A stretch of 64,000 bases of DNA, from assembly GCA_934167825.1 (NCBI GenBank), contig CAKPLY010000001.1, forward strand, positions 1 through 64,000, in the 5' to 3' direction. The position numbers and the translations under genes were made by a program. Position 1 is the first letter of the stretch. Every line of letters begins with the position of its first letter. Below, piece by piece: positions 44,903 through 52,678 of this stretch. Under the pieces are notes generated by a model. It was not told the origin of the DNA and searched no databases. It saw only the letters and a program-made list of their open reading frames with translations. Source of the DNA: an uncultured Bacilli bacterium. GTDB lineage: Bacteria > Bacillota_I > Bacilli_A > RF39 > UBA660.

Positions 44903-47314
44903 ATGGACTACAAAAAGATAGAAGAGAAATGGCAAAAATATTGGTTAGATAATGAGAGTTTTAAGGCGATAACAGGAAGTGATAAGAAACCCTATTATGT
45001 ATTAGTAGAATTTCCTTATCCATCAGGAAGTGGACTTCATGTTGGACATGTTAGAAGTTATACTGCACAAGATGCACTTGCTAGGATGAAGAGAATGCAG
45101 GGATATAATGTTTTATATCCAATGGGATGGGATGCTTTTGGTGCTCCTGCAGAACAATATGCAATTAAAAATCATATTCATCCAAAAGAAGCGGTAAAAG
45201 AAAATATTAGGACATTTAAAAGACAAATGATGACTTTAGGATTTTCTTTTGACTGGAGTCGTGAATTTTCTACTACAGATCCAGAGTATTATAAATGGAC
45301 TCAATGGCAATTTTTACAATTTTATAAACATGGTATGGCATATAAAGCAAAGACTTTAGTTAATTGGTGTGATAATTGTAAGACTGTACTATCAAATGAA
45401 GATTCTGCAGGGGGAGTATGTGAAAGATGTGGAAATAAGGTAGTACAAAAAGAAAAGAGCCAATGGATGCTTAAGATGAGTAGTTATGCTGAAGATTTAC
45501 TTAAGGGACTAGATGATACTAATTTTAAAGATAAAGTTAAGTTAGGGCAAATAAACTGGATAGGTAAATCATCTGGTGTAGAAGTGAGTGTTGATATAGT
45601 TGGTGGAGGTAAATTTAGTATATTTACTACTTGTATTGAAACTATATATGGTATAACATTCTTTGTTATTGCTCCAGATGGGGAACTTGTACAAGAATTG
45701 ATGCCTAGAATAGAAAATAAAGAAGAAGTACTTAAGTATATAGAAGAATCCAAAAAGAAATCTAATATGGATAGAACTGAACTTAATAAAGGTAAGAGTG
45801 GATGTATTTTAAAGGGTATTAAAGCAATTAATCCTGTTAATGGTAGGGAAGTTTCAGTATTTTTGGGAGACTTTGTTCTTGGTAGTTATGGAACAGGTGC
45901 GGTAATGGCAGTACCTAGTCATGATGAAAGAGACTTTATGTATGCAAAAGAACATAATATTCCTATGATACAAGTAATTGATGGACAAGATACTAGTGAG
46001 CATGCTTTTGAGAAACAAGATTATTTAGGTAAGGGATGTAAATTAATTAATAGTGAAGAATTTACTGGTATGGATGTAATGGACGCAAAACGTGAGATTA
46101 CTAAGAAATTAGTATCTATGGGTATAGCAAAAGAAGTTACTAATTATAAGATGAGAGATTGGATTTTTTCAAGACAAAGATTTTGGGGAGAACCAATACC
46201 TATGGTATATTGTGAAAAATGTGGTTATGTACCTATACCTGAAGAAGAATTACCACTTCTACTACCAGATGTTGCAGAGTATGAACCTACAGATAATGGA
46301 GAAAGTCCACTTGCTAAAATTACTTCTTGGGTAAATACTAAATGTCCTTGTTGTGGTAGTGCTGCAAAAAGAGAAACAGATACAATGCCTAACTGGGCAG
46401 GATCAAGTTGGTATTTTTTAAGATTTATGGATCCACATAATGATAAGTGTTTTGCAAGTATGGATGCGATGAAATATTGGGATAAAGTTGATTGGTACAA
46501 TGGTGGTATGGAACATACTGCAAGACACTTGCTTTACGCTAGATTTTGGGTACAATTTTTGTACAATATAGGGCTTGTTCCTAAAAAAGAAATGATTTGG
46601 ACTAGAGTAAGTCATGGTATGGTACTTGGTGCAAATAATGAAAAGATGAGTAAGAGTAAAGGCAATGTAATAAATCCTGATGATGTAGTAAGTGAATTTA
46701 GTGCAGATATTTTAAGAGTTTATGAAATGTTTATGGGAGACTATGAACAAGATGTACCTTGGAGTACTGAATCACTTAAGGGTTGTAAGAGATTTATAGA
46801 AAAAGTTATAAGACTTAAAGATAAAGTAGTAGATAATGATAATTACTCAAAAGATTTAGAAGTGATTATTAATAAAACTATTAAAAAGGTAGAAAATGAT
46901 ATTATTAATCAAGGATATAATACTGCTGTATCTGCACTTATGATTCTTGCAAATAGTTATGATAGTAAGAATGAAATAACTAAAAAAGATTATAATTTAC
47001 TTTTAACACTTCTTAATCCTATTGCACCACATATTACTGAAGAATTAAATGAAATGATTGAATATAAACCTATATGTGAAAGTGTATGGCCAGTATATGA
47101 TGAAGAAAAAACTATAGATAATTCTATAGAAATAGGAGTACAAGTAAATGGTAAACTTAGAAGTTCTATTGTTATAAATAAAGATGATTCTAAGGAAGAA
47201 ATAGAAAAGAAAGCATTAAATGATGCTAATATAATTAAGAATATTATAGATAAAGAAATAGTTAAAGTAATTGTAGTACCAGGAAGAATAGTTAATATAG
47301 TTATAAAGGGATAG
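44903..47314 (+). CDS. leuS: Leucyl-tRNA synthetase
   Basis: Class I synthetase of 803 residues charging tRNA-Leu. HIGH-type motif in PSGSGLHVGHVRSY, zinc-like Cys cluster (CDNC, CERC), CP1 editing domain (~220-400), tryptophan-rich catalytic core (FSRQRFWGEPIPM, YNGGMEHTARHLLYARFW), the KMSKS motif (EKMSKSKGN) and an anticodon and C-terminal domain (VQVNGKLRSSI). In the editing site the usual T-T-R-P-D-T reads TTCIET while the Asp of HDERD remains. A terminator overlaps the stop. Confidence 0.96.
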   Translation: MDYKKIEEKWQKYWLDNESFKAITGSDKKPYYVLVEFPYPSGSGLHVGHVRSYTAQDALARMKRMQGYNVLYPMGWDAFGAPAEQYAIKNHIHPKEAVKENIRTFKRQMMTLGFSFDWSREFSTTDPEYYKWTQWQFLQFYKHGMAYKAKTLVNWCDNCKTVLSNEDSAGGVCERCGNKVVQKEKSQWMLKMSSYAEDLLKGLDDTNFKDKVKLGQINWIGKSSGVEVSVDIVGGGKFSIFTTCIETIYGITFFVIAPDGELVQELMPRIENKEEVLKYIEESKKKSNMDRTELNKGKSGCILKGIKAINPVNGREVSVFLGDFVLGSYGTGAVMAVPSHDERDFMYAKEHNIPMIQVIDGQDTSEHAFEKQDYLGKGCKLINSEEFTGMDVMDAKREITKKLVSMGIAKEVTNYKMRDWIFSRQRFWGEPIPMVYCEKCGYVPIPEEELPLLLPDVAEYEPTDNGESPLAKITSWVNTKCPCCGSAAKRETDTMPNWAGSSWYFLRFMDPHNDKCFASMDAMKYWDKVDWYNGGMEHTARHLLYARFWVQFLYNIGLVPKKEMIWTRVSHGMVLGANNEKMSKSKGNVINPDDVVSEFSADILRVYEMFMGDYEQDVPWSTESLKGCKRFIEKVIRLKDKVVDNDNYSKDLEVIINKTIKKVENDIINQGYNTAVSALMILANSYDSKNEITKKDYNLLLTLLNPIAPHITEELNEMIEYKPICESVWPVYDEEKTIDNSIEIGVQVNGKLRSSIVINKDDSKEEIEKKALNDANIIKNIIDKEIVKVIVVPGRIVNIVIKG

Positions 47315-47332
47315 TGTTTAGCTATTTCTTTT
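47307..47332 (+). terminator. leuS terminator
   Basis: AAGGGATAG pairs with CTATTTCTT (G-U pairs included) around TGTTTAG, then TTT; overlaps the stop codon. Confidence 0.6.
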
Positions 47333-47420
47333 TAATTATTAGACAAATAAATAAGGAATGTACTTTATTTTAGTATATATTTATGGTAGAATTAATAACA
47401 AGAAAAGGATGTGTGTAAAT

Positions 47421-48209
47421 TTGAAGAAATTTAGAAAGAAATTAAAGGGACTTGATTTTAAGAATAATAAGTATCCTACAATATTATATTTTACTTTAAG
47501 AATATTAGTAATTTTTCTTATGATATATAATATTACTCAAGGAAGATACGAGAATGCTTTTACTTGTTTGTTAGTACTTTTTTTACTACTTCTTCCTTTT
47601 ATAATGGAAGAAAAGATAAAGTTAGAATTTTCTTCTTCTTTAGAGATAGTAATACTTTTATTTATCTTTTGTGCTGAAATTTTAGGAGAAGTAAATGCTT
47701 GGTATCAAAGAATACCTAATTTTGATACTTTAATGCATACTATTACGGGATTTATAATGGGTGCAGTAGGATTTTCATTAGTTAATATGGTTAATAATAG
47801 TGAAAGAGCAGGTATTAAGTTAAATCATAAATATTTACTTGTAGCATCTTTTTGTTTTTCTATGACTATTGGTGTTTTGTGGGAGTTTTTTGAGTTTGGA
47901 GTAGATCAAATATTTCATGCTGATATGCAAAAAGATACTTATGTAAGTGAAGTAAATTCTGTTATGTTTGATGAAACAAGAAAAAACAAGGTAGTTAATG
48001 TTAAAATAGATAGTGTTATAGTTAATGGAGAAGTTTGGCCAGGTTATTTGGATATTGGTCTTATTGATACTATGAAGGATTTGATTGTTAACGCTATTGG
48101 GGCAATTACTTTTTCTGTAATTGGATATATTACTATTTCTAAGAATAATGGTGAAGCAGAAAAACTAATTGTAATAAAAAAGAAAGATGACATTAGAGTT
48201 ATTGGATAA
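47421..48209 (+). CDS. YjdF/DUF2238-like membrane protein
   Basis: About 262 residues from a TTG start at 47421. Five or six membrane helices (YPTILYFTLRILVIFLMIYN, FTCLLVLFLLLLPFIM, EIVILLFIFCAEILGEV) and the conserved block FDTLMHTITGFIMGAVGF, followed by IGVLWEFFEFGVDQIF and DTMKDLIVNAIGA, as in the DUF2238/YjdF family of unknown function. In-frame ATG codons at 47358 and 47409 exist, but the likely -10 (TAGAAT near 47387) lies after 47358, and TTG 47421 has AAAAGGAT at good distance. Function unknown. Confidence 0.7.
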   Translation: MKKFRKKLKGLDFKNNKYPTILYFTLRILVIFLMIYNITQGRYENAFTCLLVLFLLLLPFIMEEKIKLEFSSSLEIVILLFIFCAEILGEVNAWYQRIPNFDTLMHTITGFIMGAVGFSLVNMVNNSERAGIKLNHKYLLVASFCFSMTIGVLWEFFEFGVDQIFHADMQKDTYVSEVNSVMFDETRKNKVVNVKIDSVIVNGEVWPGYLDIGLIDTMKDLIVNAIGAITFSVIGYITISKNNGEAEKLIVIKKKDDIRVIG

Positions 48210-48259
48210 AAAGAAAAAGAGATTCATAAAATTGAATTTCTTTTACATTATATAAAGAT

Positions 48260-48352
48260 ATAAAGAAAAAGAACTTTATTATAAAAGTACTTCATCTTTT
48301 TGCTATCATTTTATTACTTTCTACCTTGCTAGTATTAGCGATAAAAAAATGA
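48260..48352 (+). pseudogene. Decayed type I toxin gene (start codon lost)
   Basis: Thirty codons align without gaps to the intact toxin at 48635 (about 21 of 30 residues alike: FIIKVL, LLLSTLLVL, IKK end). The first codon is ATA instead of ATG, no ribosome binding site precedes it and the 5' untranslated region of the intact copy is missing. Its 3' terminator (48399-48435) and its antisense promoter are still present. Confidence 0.7.
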
Positions 48353-48461
48353 TACCTTAATTCAAACATTTTGAATTAAAAGCCGCAAATTCAATTTTGA
48401 GGTAGACATTCAATATGCCAAAATCAAATGTCCTCACTTTTGTAAGTATCGTTTTACTTAC
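48343..48461 (-). ncRNA. Orphan antisense RNA of the decayed toxin copy
   Basis: Minus-strand promoter TTGACA (48491-48496), 17-base spacer, TATTAT (48468-48473), the same as for the intact module. The predicted RNA starts with the hairpin GTAAGTA/TACTTAC and ends near the hairpin TTAATTCAAA/TTTGAATTAA (48357-48379) with a T run seven bases later. It overlaps the 3' end of the toxin relic. Confidence 0.6.
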
Positions 48462-48540
48462 ATATTAATAATAACATAAAATGTATGTTTTGTCAAAGAG
48501 AAATGCAAAAAAAATATAGCAAAAAATTGCTACTGTTCGC

Positions 48541-48569
48541 TTGTTTTTACTAGTGTTTTAGAGTATAAT
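48541..48569 (+). promoter_or_regulatory. Toxin mRNA promoter
   Basis: TTGTTT, 17-base spacer, TATAAT. Predicted start near 48576 so that the mRNA begins with GGAACATTT, which can pair with AAATGTTCC at its 3' end. Confidence 0.7.
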
Positions 48570-48597
48570 GTATATAGGAACATTTGATGTGAGTGTC

Positions 48598-48626
48598 GCC
48601 TCCATTCTTTCAAAAAAGAGAGGAGG
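48598..48626 (+). promoter_or_regulatory. Hairpin sequestering the toxin ribosome binding site
   Basis: CCTCC (48599-48603) pairs with GGAGG (48622-48626), extended by TTCTTT with AAAGAG. The Shine-Dalgarno sequence of the toxin is thus closed in its own leader. Confidence 0.7.
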
Positions 48627-48634
48627 TAGATATA

Positions 48635-48727
48635 ATGAAGACAAAGACTTTTATTATAAAAGTTTTAAAGCTTTTATGCACTCTTCTTCTATTATCAACC
48701 TTATTGGTCTTGGTAATAAAAAAATAG
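48635..48727 (+). CDS. Type I toxin: 30-residue hydrophobic peptide
   Basis: Basic start (MKTKTF), one membrane-length hydrophobic helix rich in Leu, Val and Thr (about residues 6-28), and a Lys-Lys end. AGGAGG lies eight bases before ATG. Length, composition, sequestered ribosome binding site and a convergent antisense RNA over the 3' end are the marks of membrane-acting type I toxins such as TxpA, BsrG or Fst; it is not clearly any of them. Too short for ordinary gene finding, and covered by longer, unconvincing frames. Expression would be expected to depolarise or stress the membrane; this is inferred from the class. Confidence 0.72.
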   Translation: MKTKTFIIKVLKLLCTLLLLSTLLVLVIKK

Positions 48728-48837
48728 ACACTCAATCGTTAATGAATGAGTGTCGTTAACAAATCATTTTGAGGCGACATTCACTTACGTAATTAAATGT
48801 TCCTCTTTTTTTATTATATGCAAGAGTTCTTGCTTAC
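48715..48837 (-). ncRNA. Antisense RNA antitoxin
   Basis: Minus-strand promoter TTGACA (48867-48872), 17-base spacer, TATTAT (48844-48849). The ~120-base RNA has a 5' hairpin GCAAGA/TCTTGC and ends with the hairpin GACACTCA/TGAGTGTC (48727-48754) followed on the minus strand by TATTTTTTT. It is complementary to the last codons and 3' untranslated region of the toxin mRNA, in convergent orientation. Confidence 0.72.
48771..48812 (+). terminator. Toxin mRNA terminator
   Basis: GAGG and ACATT pair with AATGT and CCTC, followed by seven T. The same bases can instead pair with the 5' end of the mRNA (GTCGCCTC with GAGGCGAC; GGAACATTT with AAATGTTCC). Confidence 0.7.
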
Positions 48838-48903
48838 ATACTAATAATAACATAAAATGTATGTTTTGTCAAAAGATTTTTTCAAAAATTTATATGAATT
48901 CAA

Positions 48904-48932
48904 TTGACAAAAAACTAAAAATTTTGTATATT
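48904..48932 (+). promoter_or_regulatory. Promoter of the tandem-repeat leader and permease
   Basis: TTGACA, 17-base spacer, TATATT; start near 48939. It is back to back with the antisense RNA promoter. Confidence 0.75.
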
Positions 48933-48954
48933 ATAAGTGCATAAGAAGTTATGT

Positions 48955-49062
48955 AAAAAAGCGGTGAACCCAGCCGATAAATCGGGACTTAAAAAGCGGT
49001 GAACCCAGCCATTAAATTGGGACTTGAAAAAGCGGTGAACCCGGCCATGAAACTGGGACTTA
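48955..49062 (+). ncRNA. Leader RNA with three tandem hairpin repeats (candidate riboswitch or protein-binding array)
   Basis: Three units begin at 48961, 48996 and 49032, each preceded by an A run. Each has GCGGTGAACCC, then GCC, six variable bases, GGGACTT. AAG pairs with CTT and CCC with GGG; the inner pair changes from G-C to A-T between units, so pairing is conserved while sequence is not. The array is followed at once by a terminator and then the permease gene. I cannot match it to a named riboswitch class. Confidence 0.7.
48961..49061 (+). repeat. Three direct repeats of 30 bases at 35-36 base spacing
   Basis: Units 48961-48990, 48996-49025 and 49032-49061. Conserved flanks, variable six- to eight-base loop. 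Spacers of five or six A-rich bases exclude a CRISPR array. Confidence 0.9.
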
Positions 49063-49063
49063 A

Positions 49064-49097
49064 AAAAGACGGCTAGAGTCTAATGCTCTAGTCTTTT
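49064..49097 (+). terminator. Leader terminator before permease gene
   Basis: AAAAGAC and TAGAG pair with CTCTA and GTCTTTT around TCTAATG, with a three-base bulge. Its place between the repeats and the ribosome binding site fits transcription attenuation. Confidence 0.75.
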
Positions 49098-49119
49098 ATA
49101 TAGAAGGGATGATAATATT

Positions 49120-49962
49120 ATGAAAGATATAATTATAGATACATTAATTGATACTTTAAAACTAGTACCATTTCTATTTATAGCATTTTTAATACTAGAA
49201 TTATTTGAGCATAAATTTAGTAAAAAAACTATTAAAGTAGTAGAAAAGTCTGGTAAATATGGTCCAATACTTGGAGGATTACTTGGTGCAATACCACAAT
49301 GTGGTTTTTCTGTTATTGCTACTAATTTATATGTAAGTAGAATTATTACACTTGGAACTTTGATTAGTATATATTTATCTACTAGTGATGAAATGATACC
49401 AGTATTAATTAGTCAAGATGCTAGTATTAGTTTAATACTTAAGATACTTTTAATTAAAGTACTTATTGGTATTTTTTGTGGAGTGATAATAGATTTAGTA
49501 TTAAGAAAAAAAGAAAATTTAAAGAAAGATTATAGTTTATGTGAAGAAGAACATTGCCACTGTGAAAATAATATATTTTTATCTTCACTTAAACATACGA
49601 TTAATATAATTATCTTTATATTAGTTATTAATTTTATGCTTAATTTATGCTTCTATTATTTAGGAGAAGATTATATATCTAAGATACTTCTTAAGGATAG
49701 TATATTTGGTTCATTTGCATCTTGTTTAATTGGTCTTATTCCTAATTGTGGTGCAAGTGTAATGCTTAGTCAATTATATTTAGGTAATGCTATTAGTTTT
49801 GGTAGTTTAATTGGAGGACTATTAACTGGTAGTGGTGTAAGTTTATTAGTATTATTTAAAACTAATAAAGATATAAAAGAAAATTTAAAAATAATATTTA
49901 TTTTATATTCAATTGGAGTACTAAGTGGTATTCTTATAGAATTAATTGGAAAGGTCTTTTAA
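49120..49962 (+). CDS. Putative heavy-metal/metalloid permease (PF11449-like)
   Basis: 280 residues, 8-10 membrane helices in two similar halves, each with a GxxxxIPxCG-type motif: GGLLGAIPQCGFSVIATNLY and LIGLIPNCGASVMLSQLYLG. A cytoplasmic loop has CEEEHCHCENN, a His/Cys patch that could bind metal. This matches the family of putative manganese or arsenic-type exporters (ArsP_2, PF11449). Substrate unproven. Expression probably depends on the tandem-repeat leader and terminator upstream. Ribosome binding site AGAAGGG. Confidence 0.65.
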   Translation: MKDIIIDTLIDTLKLVPFLFIAFLILELFEHKFSKKTIKVVEKSGKYGPILGGLLGAIPQCGFSVIATNLYVSRIITLGTLISIYLSTSDEMIPVLISQDASISLILKILLIKVLIGIFCGVIIDLVLRKKENLKKDYSLCEEEHCHCENNIFLSSLKHTINIIIFILVINFMLNLCFYYLGEDYISKILLKDSIFGSFASCLIGLIPNCGASVMLSQLYLGNAISFGSLIGGLLTGSGVSLLVLFKTNKDIKENLKIIFILYSIGVLSGILIELIGKVF

Positions 49963-49993
49963 ACAAAGTTCTAACTTGATGTTTACTAATGCC

Positions 49994-50022
49994 TTTACAA
50001 ATCCTTAATTTAATAATATAAT
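49994..50022 (+). promoter_or_regulatory. miaA promoter
   Basis: TTTACA, 17-base spacer, TATAAT, 27 bases before the start codon. Confidence 0.6.
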
Positions 50023-50049
50023 AGACTTGTAAGGGAGTAAGTAGGATGT

Positions 50050-50937
50050 ATGAGTAAGAAAGTTATAGTGATAACAGGACCTACTGGTGTAGGTAAGACT
50101 AAGATGTCTGTTAGTATTGCAAAGTTATTAGATGGAGAAATAATAAATTGTGATAGTATGCAGATATATAAAGGATTAAATATAGGTACTGCGAAGATTA
50201 AAGAAGAAGAAAAAGAAGGTATACCTCATTATTTATTTGATATAAAAAATGTTAATGAAGATTATTCTATATATGATTATCAAATAGATGCTAGAAAAGT
50301 AATAGATGATATACTTAGTAGAGGTAAGACTCCAATATTAGTGGGGGGTACAGGACTTTATATTAAAAGTGCTATATATGATTATAAATTAAATGAAGAG
50401 AAAAGTAATAATGATTATGAAGATTATACTAAAGAAGAATTATATGATATGTTAGTGAAGATAGATCCTAAAATTAAGATAGATAAGGATAACAAAAGAA
50501 GATTAGTTAGGGCATTAAATTATTATATAGAAAATGGTAAAATGATAAGTAGTAATAAAACTAATGAGTTAGTATATGATACTATATTTGTTGGACTTAC
50601 TACTGAAAGAAGTAAGTTATATTCTATTATTAATTCTAGAGTGGATAAGATGATAGATGAAGGGCTTATCAAGGAAGTTAAATCTTTCTTTGATAATAAG
50701 ATACATACTAAGCCTTTGGTAAATGGAATTGGATATAAGGAATTATATGGATACTTTGATGATAAATTAACGTTAGGTGAAAGTGTTGATTTAATTAAAT
50801 CTAATAGTAGGCATTATGCAAAAAGACAATATACTTTTCTTCGTAATCAACTTGATGTAAAGTGGTTTAATGTAGACTTTGAAAATTTTTCAAATACTAT
50901 AAGGGATGTATATGATTATATAGAGAGTAAAACGTAA
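50050..50937 (+). CDS. miaA: tRNA dimethylallyltransferase (MiaA)
   Basis: Transfers the dimethylallyl group to A37 of tRNAs reading UNN codons, the step before MiaB. P-loop TGPTGVGKTKMSV, the substrate motif EIINCDSMQIYKGLNIGTAK, GGTGLYIKSAIY and the C-terminal VNGIGYKELYGYFDD and RHYAKRQYTFLRN blocks are complete. 295 residues is normal. Ribosome binding site GGGAGTAAGTAGG. A terminator follows. Confidence 0.96.
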   Translation: MSKKVIVITGPTGVGKTKMSVSIAKLLDGEIINCDSMQIYKGLNIGTAKIKEEEKEGIPHYLFDIKNVNEDYSIYDYQIDARKVIDDILSRGKTPILVGGTGLYIKSAIYDYKLNEEKSNNDYEDYTKEELYDMLVKIDPKIKIDKDNKRRLVRALNYYIENGKMISSNKTNELVYDTIFVGLTTERSKLYSIINSRVDKMIDEGLIKEVKSFFDNKIHTKPLVNGIGYKELYGYFDDKLTLGESVDLIKSNSRHYAKRQYTFLRNQLDVKWFNVDFENFSNTIRDVYDYIESKT

Positions 50938-50964
50938 AATACAAACAAAAGTTTGTATTTTTTA
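50935..50964 (+). terminator. miaA terminator
   Basis: AAAATACAAAC and GTTTGTATTTT form a perfect stem across four A, then T. Confidence 0.8.
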
Positions 50965-50974
50965 ATTAATTTCA

Positions 50975-51003
50975 TTGACATAAACAAGTGTTTGTGTTAT
51001 TCT
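50975..51003 (+). promoter_or_regulatory. Promoter of the 48-residue membrane protein
   Basis: TTGACA, 17-base spacer, TATTCT. It lies after the in-frame upstream ATG (50953), supporting the ATG at 51028. Confidence 0.6.
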
Positions 51004-51027
51004 TATATTGTAGGAAGGGTGATAAGT

Positions 51028-51174
51028 ATGAAATTAATTAAAAATAATAAAGGAGCAATAATATTTTATCTAATTATAATCGTTACGGGATTATTATTAA
51101 AGGTTAGTAATGATAATTATATAATGGATAAAGAAAGTAATAATACTTTTACCTATAATGATTCTTTAAATTAA
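51028..51174 (+). CDS. 48-residue single-helix membrane protein
   Basis: Begins MKLIKNNKGAIIFYLIIIV, a basic stretch, then one hydrophobic helix and a polar Asn/Asp-rich tail. The start has the ribosome binding site GGAAGGGTGAT. The NNKG-hydrophobic pattern recalls the prepilins at 28.2 and 30.7 kb, but Glu at +5 is absent, so it is at best a pilin-like peptide. No family recognised. Confidence 0.5.
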   Translation: MKLIKNNKGAIIFYLIIIVTGLLLKVSNDNYIMDKESNNTFTYNDSLN

Positions 51175-51236
51175 TACATTAGATATAGTGTATTTTTTTA
51201 TTTTATGTTATAATTAGATAGAAAGAAGTTGATAAG

Positions 51237-51515
51237 ATGGAACTTAAGAATTGTCCTAATTGTAAAGAAAGAATTAGTGTTAAGGATATACAATGTCCTT
51301 ATTGTAAATATATAGATGATAAAAGATATAAAAAAGAGAATGATAAGTTAAAAAAGAAGAAAATGATGGAGATAAGAGATAAGAAATTACTTAAGAAGAA
51401 GTTAAATACTAGTAAGAAAAAGAAACAAAGAGAAGCGTTTTTAATGTATAGTATATCTACTGTTTGTATAATAGTATGTATAATTATATATATAGTACTT
51501 AGGGTAATTAAATGA
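51237..51515 (+). CDS. Zinc-ribbon membrane protein
   Basis: 92 residues. An N-terminal zinc ribbon (CPNCKERISVKDIQCPYC, four Cys), a very basic Lys-rich coiled segment (~30-65) and one C-terminal membrane helix (MYSISTVCIIVCIIIYIVL). Proteins of this design are common in Bacillota and of unknown function. Ribosome binding site GAAAGAAGTTGAT. It is a separate unit just before murG. Confidence 0.65.
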   Translation: MELKNCPNCKERISVKDIQCPYCKYIDDKRYKKENDKLKKKKMMEIRDKKLLKKKLNTSKKKKQREAFLMYSISTVCIIVCIIIYIVLRVIK

Positions 51516-51598
51516 CAATAAAGATTAAACTAGAAATATATATACATTTTTTTAGTTTTTTGGTATAATATTTACTAGAAAAGGAAGATTTGATTTAG

Positions 51599-52678
51599 AT
51601 GAGAGTAATTATTTCTGCGGGTGGTACTGGTGGTCATATATATCCAGCACTTGCTATAATTAATAAGATTAAGAAAGAAGATAAGACAGCAGAGTTTTTA
51701 TATATTGGTACAGATAATAGGATGGAGAAAGATTTAATACCATCATTTAATATACCATATGAACAGTTACATGTTACAGGGCTAGATAGAAAAAATATTT
51801 TAAATAATTTTAAGACTATTAATAATTTGTTTGTAGCAATAAAAAAGTGTAAAAAAATAATTAAGAATTTTAAACCTGATATAGTAATAGGTTGTGGTGG
51901 TTATGTTACAGTTCCTGTTATTATTAGTGCTAGTAAATTAAAAGTTAAGACTATTATTCATGAACAAAATAGTGTTGTAGGACTTGCTAATAAAATTCTT
52001 AGCAAATATGTTGATAAAGTTATGGTTAGTTTTCCAGAGAGTGTTAATTTATTTAAGAAAGATAAAGCAGTGCTTACAGGTAATCCTTGTAGTTCTAATG
52101 CTGTTAGTTTAAAGAAACAAGATATAGAGGAATATAAATTGTCTAATGATAAAGATACTGTACTTATTGTTATGGGAAGTTTGGGTAGTAAAACAATAAA
52201 TGATATGATATACGATAATTTAAATATATTTAAAGATAAGAATTATCAAGTATTATTTGTAACAGGTAATTCATATTATGAAAAGTTAGATAAAGTAAAA
52301 GAATATGATAATGTTAAGGTAGTACCATTTATTTATGAACTTCCTAGAGTTATGAAGAGTGCTAGTTTAATGGTATCTAGAAGTGGTGCAAGTACTATAG
52401 CAGAAATTGAAGCAGTAAATATTCCTACAATATTTATACCTAGTCCTTATGTTACTAATAATCATCAGTATAAGAATGCTGTGTCTTTAGTAAATAAAGA
52501 TGCTGGAGTATTAATTGAAGAAAAAGATTTAACTATAGATAAACTAATTAGTAATATAGATAATTTATTGTTAGATAAGAAAAGGTATAGTGTAATAAAG
52601 AAGAATTTAAAAGATATAGGGATTAAAGATAGTGATGATAGAGTATATAAAGTAATAAAGGAAGTAACTAAGGAATGA
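51599..52678 (+). CDS. murG: UDP-GlcNAc:lipid I N-acetylglucosaminyltransferase
   Basis: Membrane-associated GT-B glycosyltransferase that makes lipid II. N-terminal IISAGGTGGHIYPALAI, GCGGYVTVPVI, IIHEQNSVVGLANK, then IVMGSLGSKTIN and the donor site SRSGASTIAEIEAVNIPTIFIP. 359 residues is normal. It overlaps murB by four bases and begins the murG-murB-ftsQ part of a division and cell wall cluster. Confidence 0.95.
   Translation: MRVIISAGGTGGHIYPALAIINKIKKEDKTAEFLYIGTDNRMEKDLIPSFNIPYEQLHVTGLDRKNILNNFKTINNLFVAIKKCKKIIKNFKPDIVIGCGGYVTVPVIISASKLKVKTIIHEQNSVVGLANKILSKYVDKVMVSFPESVNLFKKDKAVLTGNPCSSNAVSLKKQDIEEYKLSNDKDTVLIVMGSLGSKTINDMIYDNLNIFKDKNYQVLFVTGNSYYEKLDKVKEYDNVKVVPFIYELPRVMKSASLMVSRSGASTIAEIEAVNIPTIFIPSPYVTNNHQYKNAVSLVNKDAGVLIEEKDLTIDKLISNIDNLLLDKKRYSVIKKNLKDIGIKDSDDRVYKVIKEVTKE

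Noticed and set aside
48568..48944. Two frames of ~63 codons (48568-48759 and 48750-48944)
   Set aside because: They lack ribosome binding sites and lie across the toxin mRNA leader, terminators and antisense promoter; the 30-codon frame at 48635 has AGGAGG and explains the region better.
48961..49061. Three 30-base direct repeats as a short CRISPR array
   Set aside because: Spacers are only five or six A-rich bases, the variable part lies inside each repeat, and a promoter and terminator frame the array as a leader RNA.
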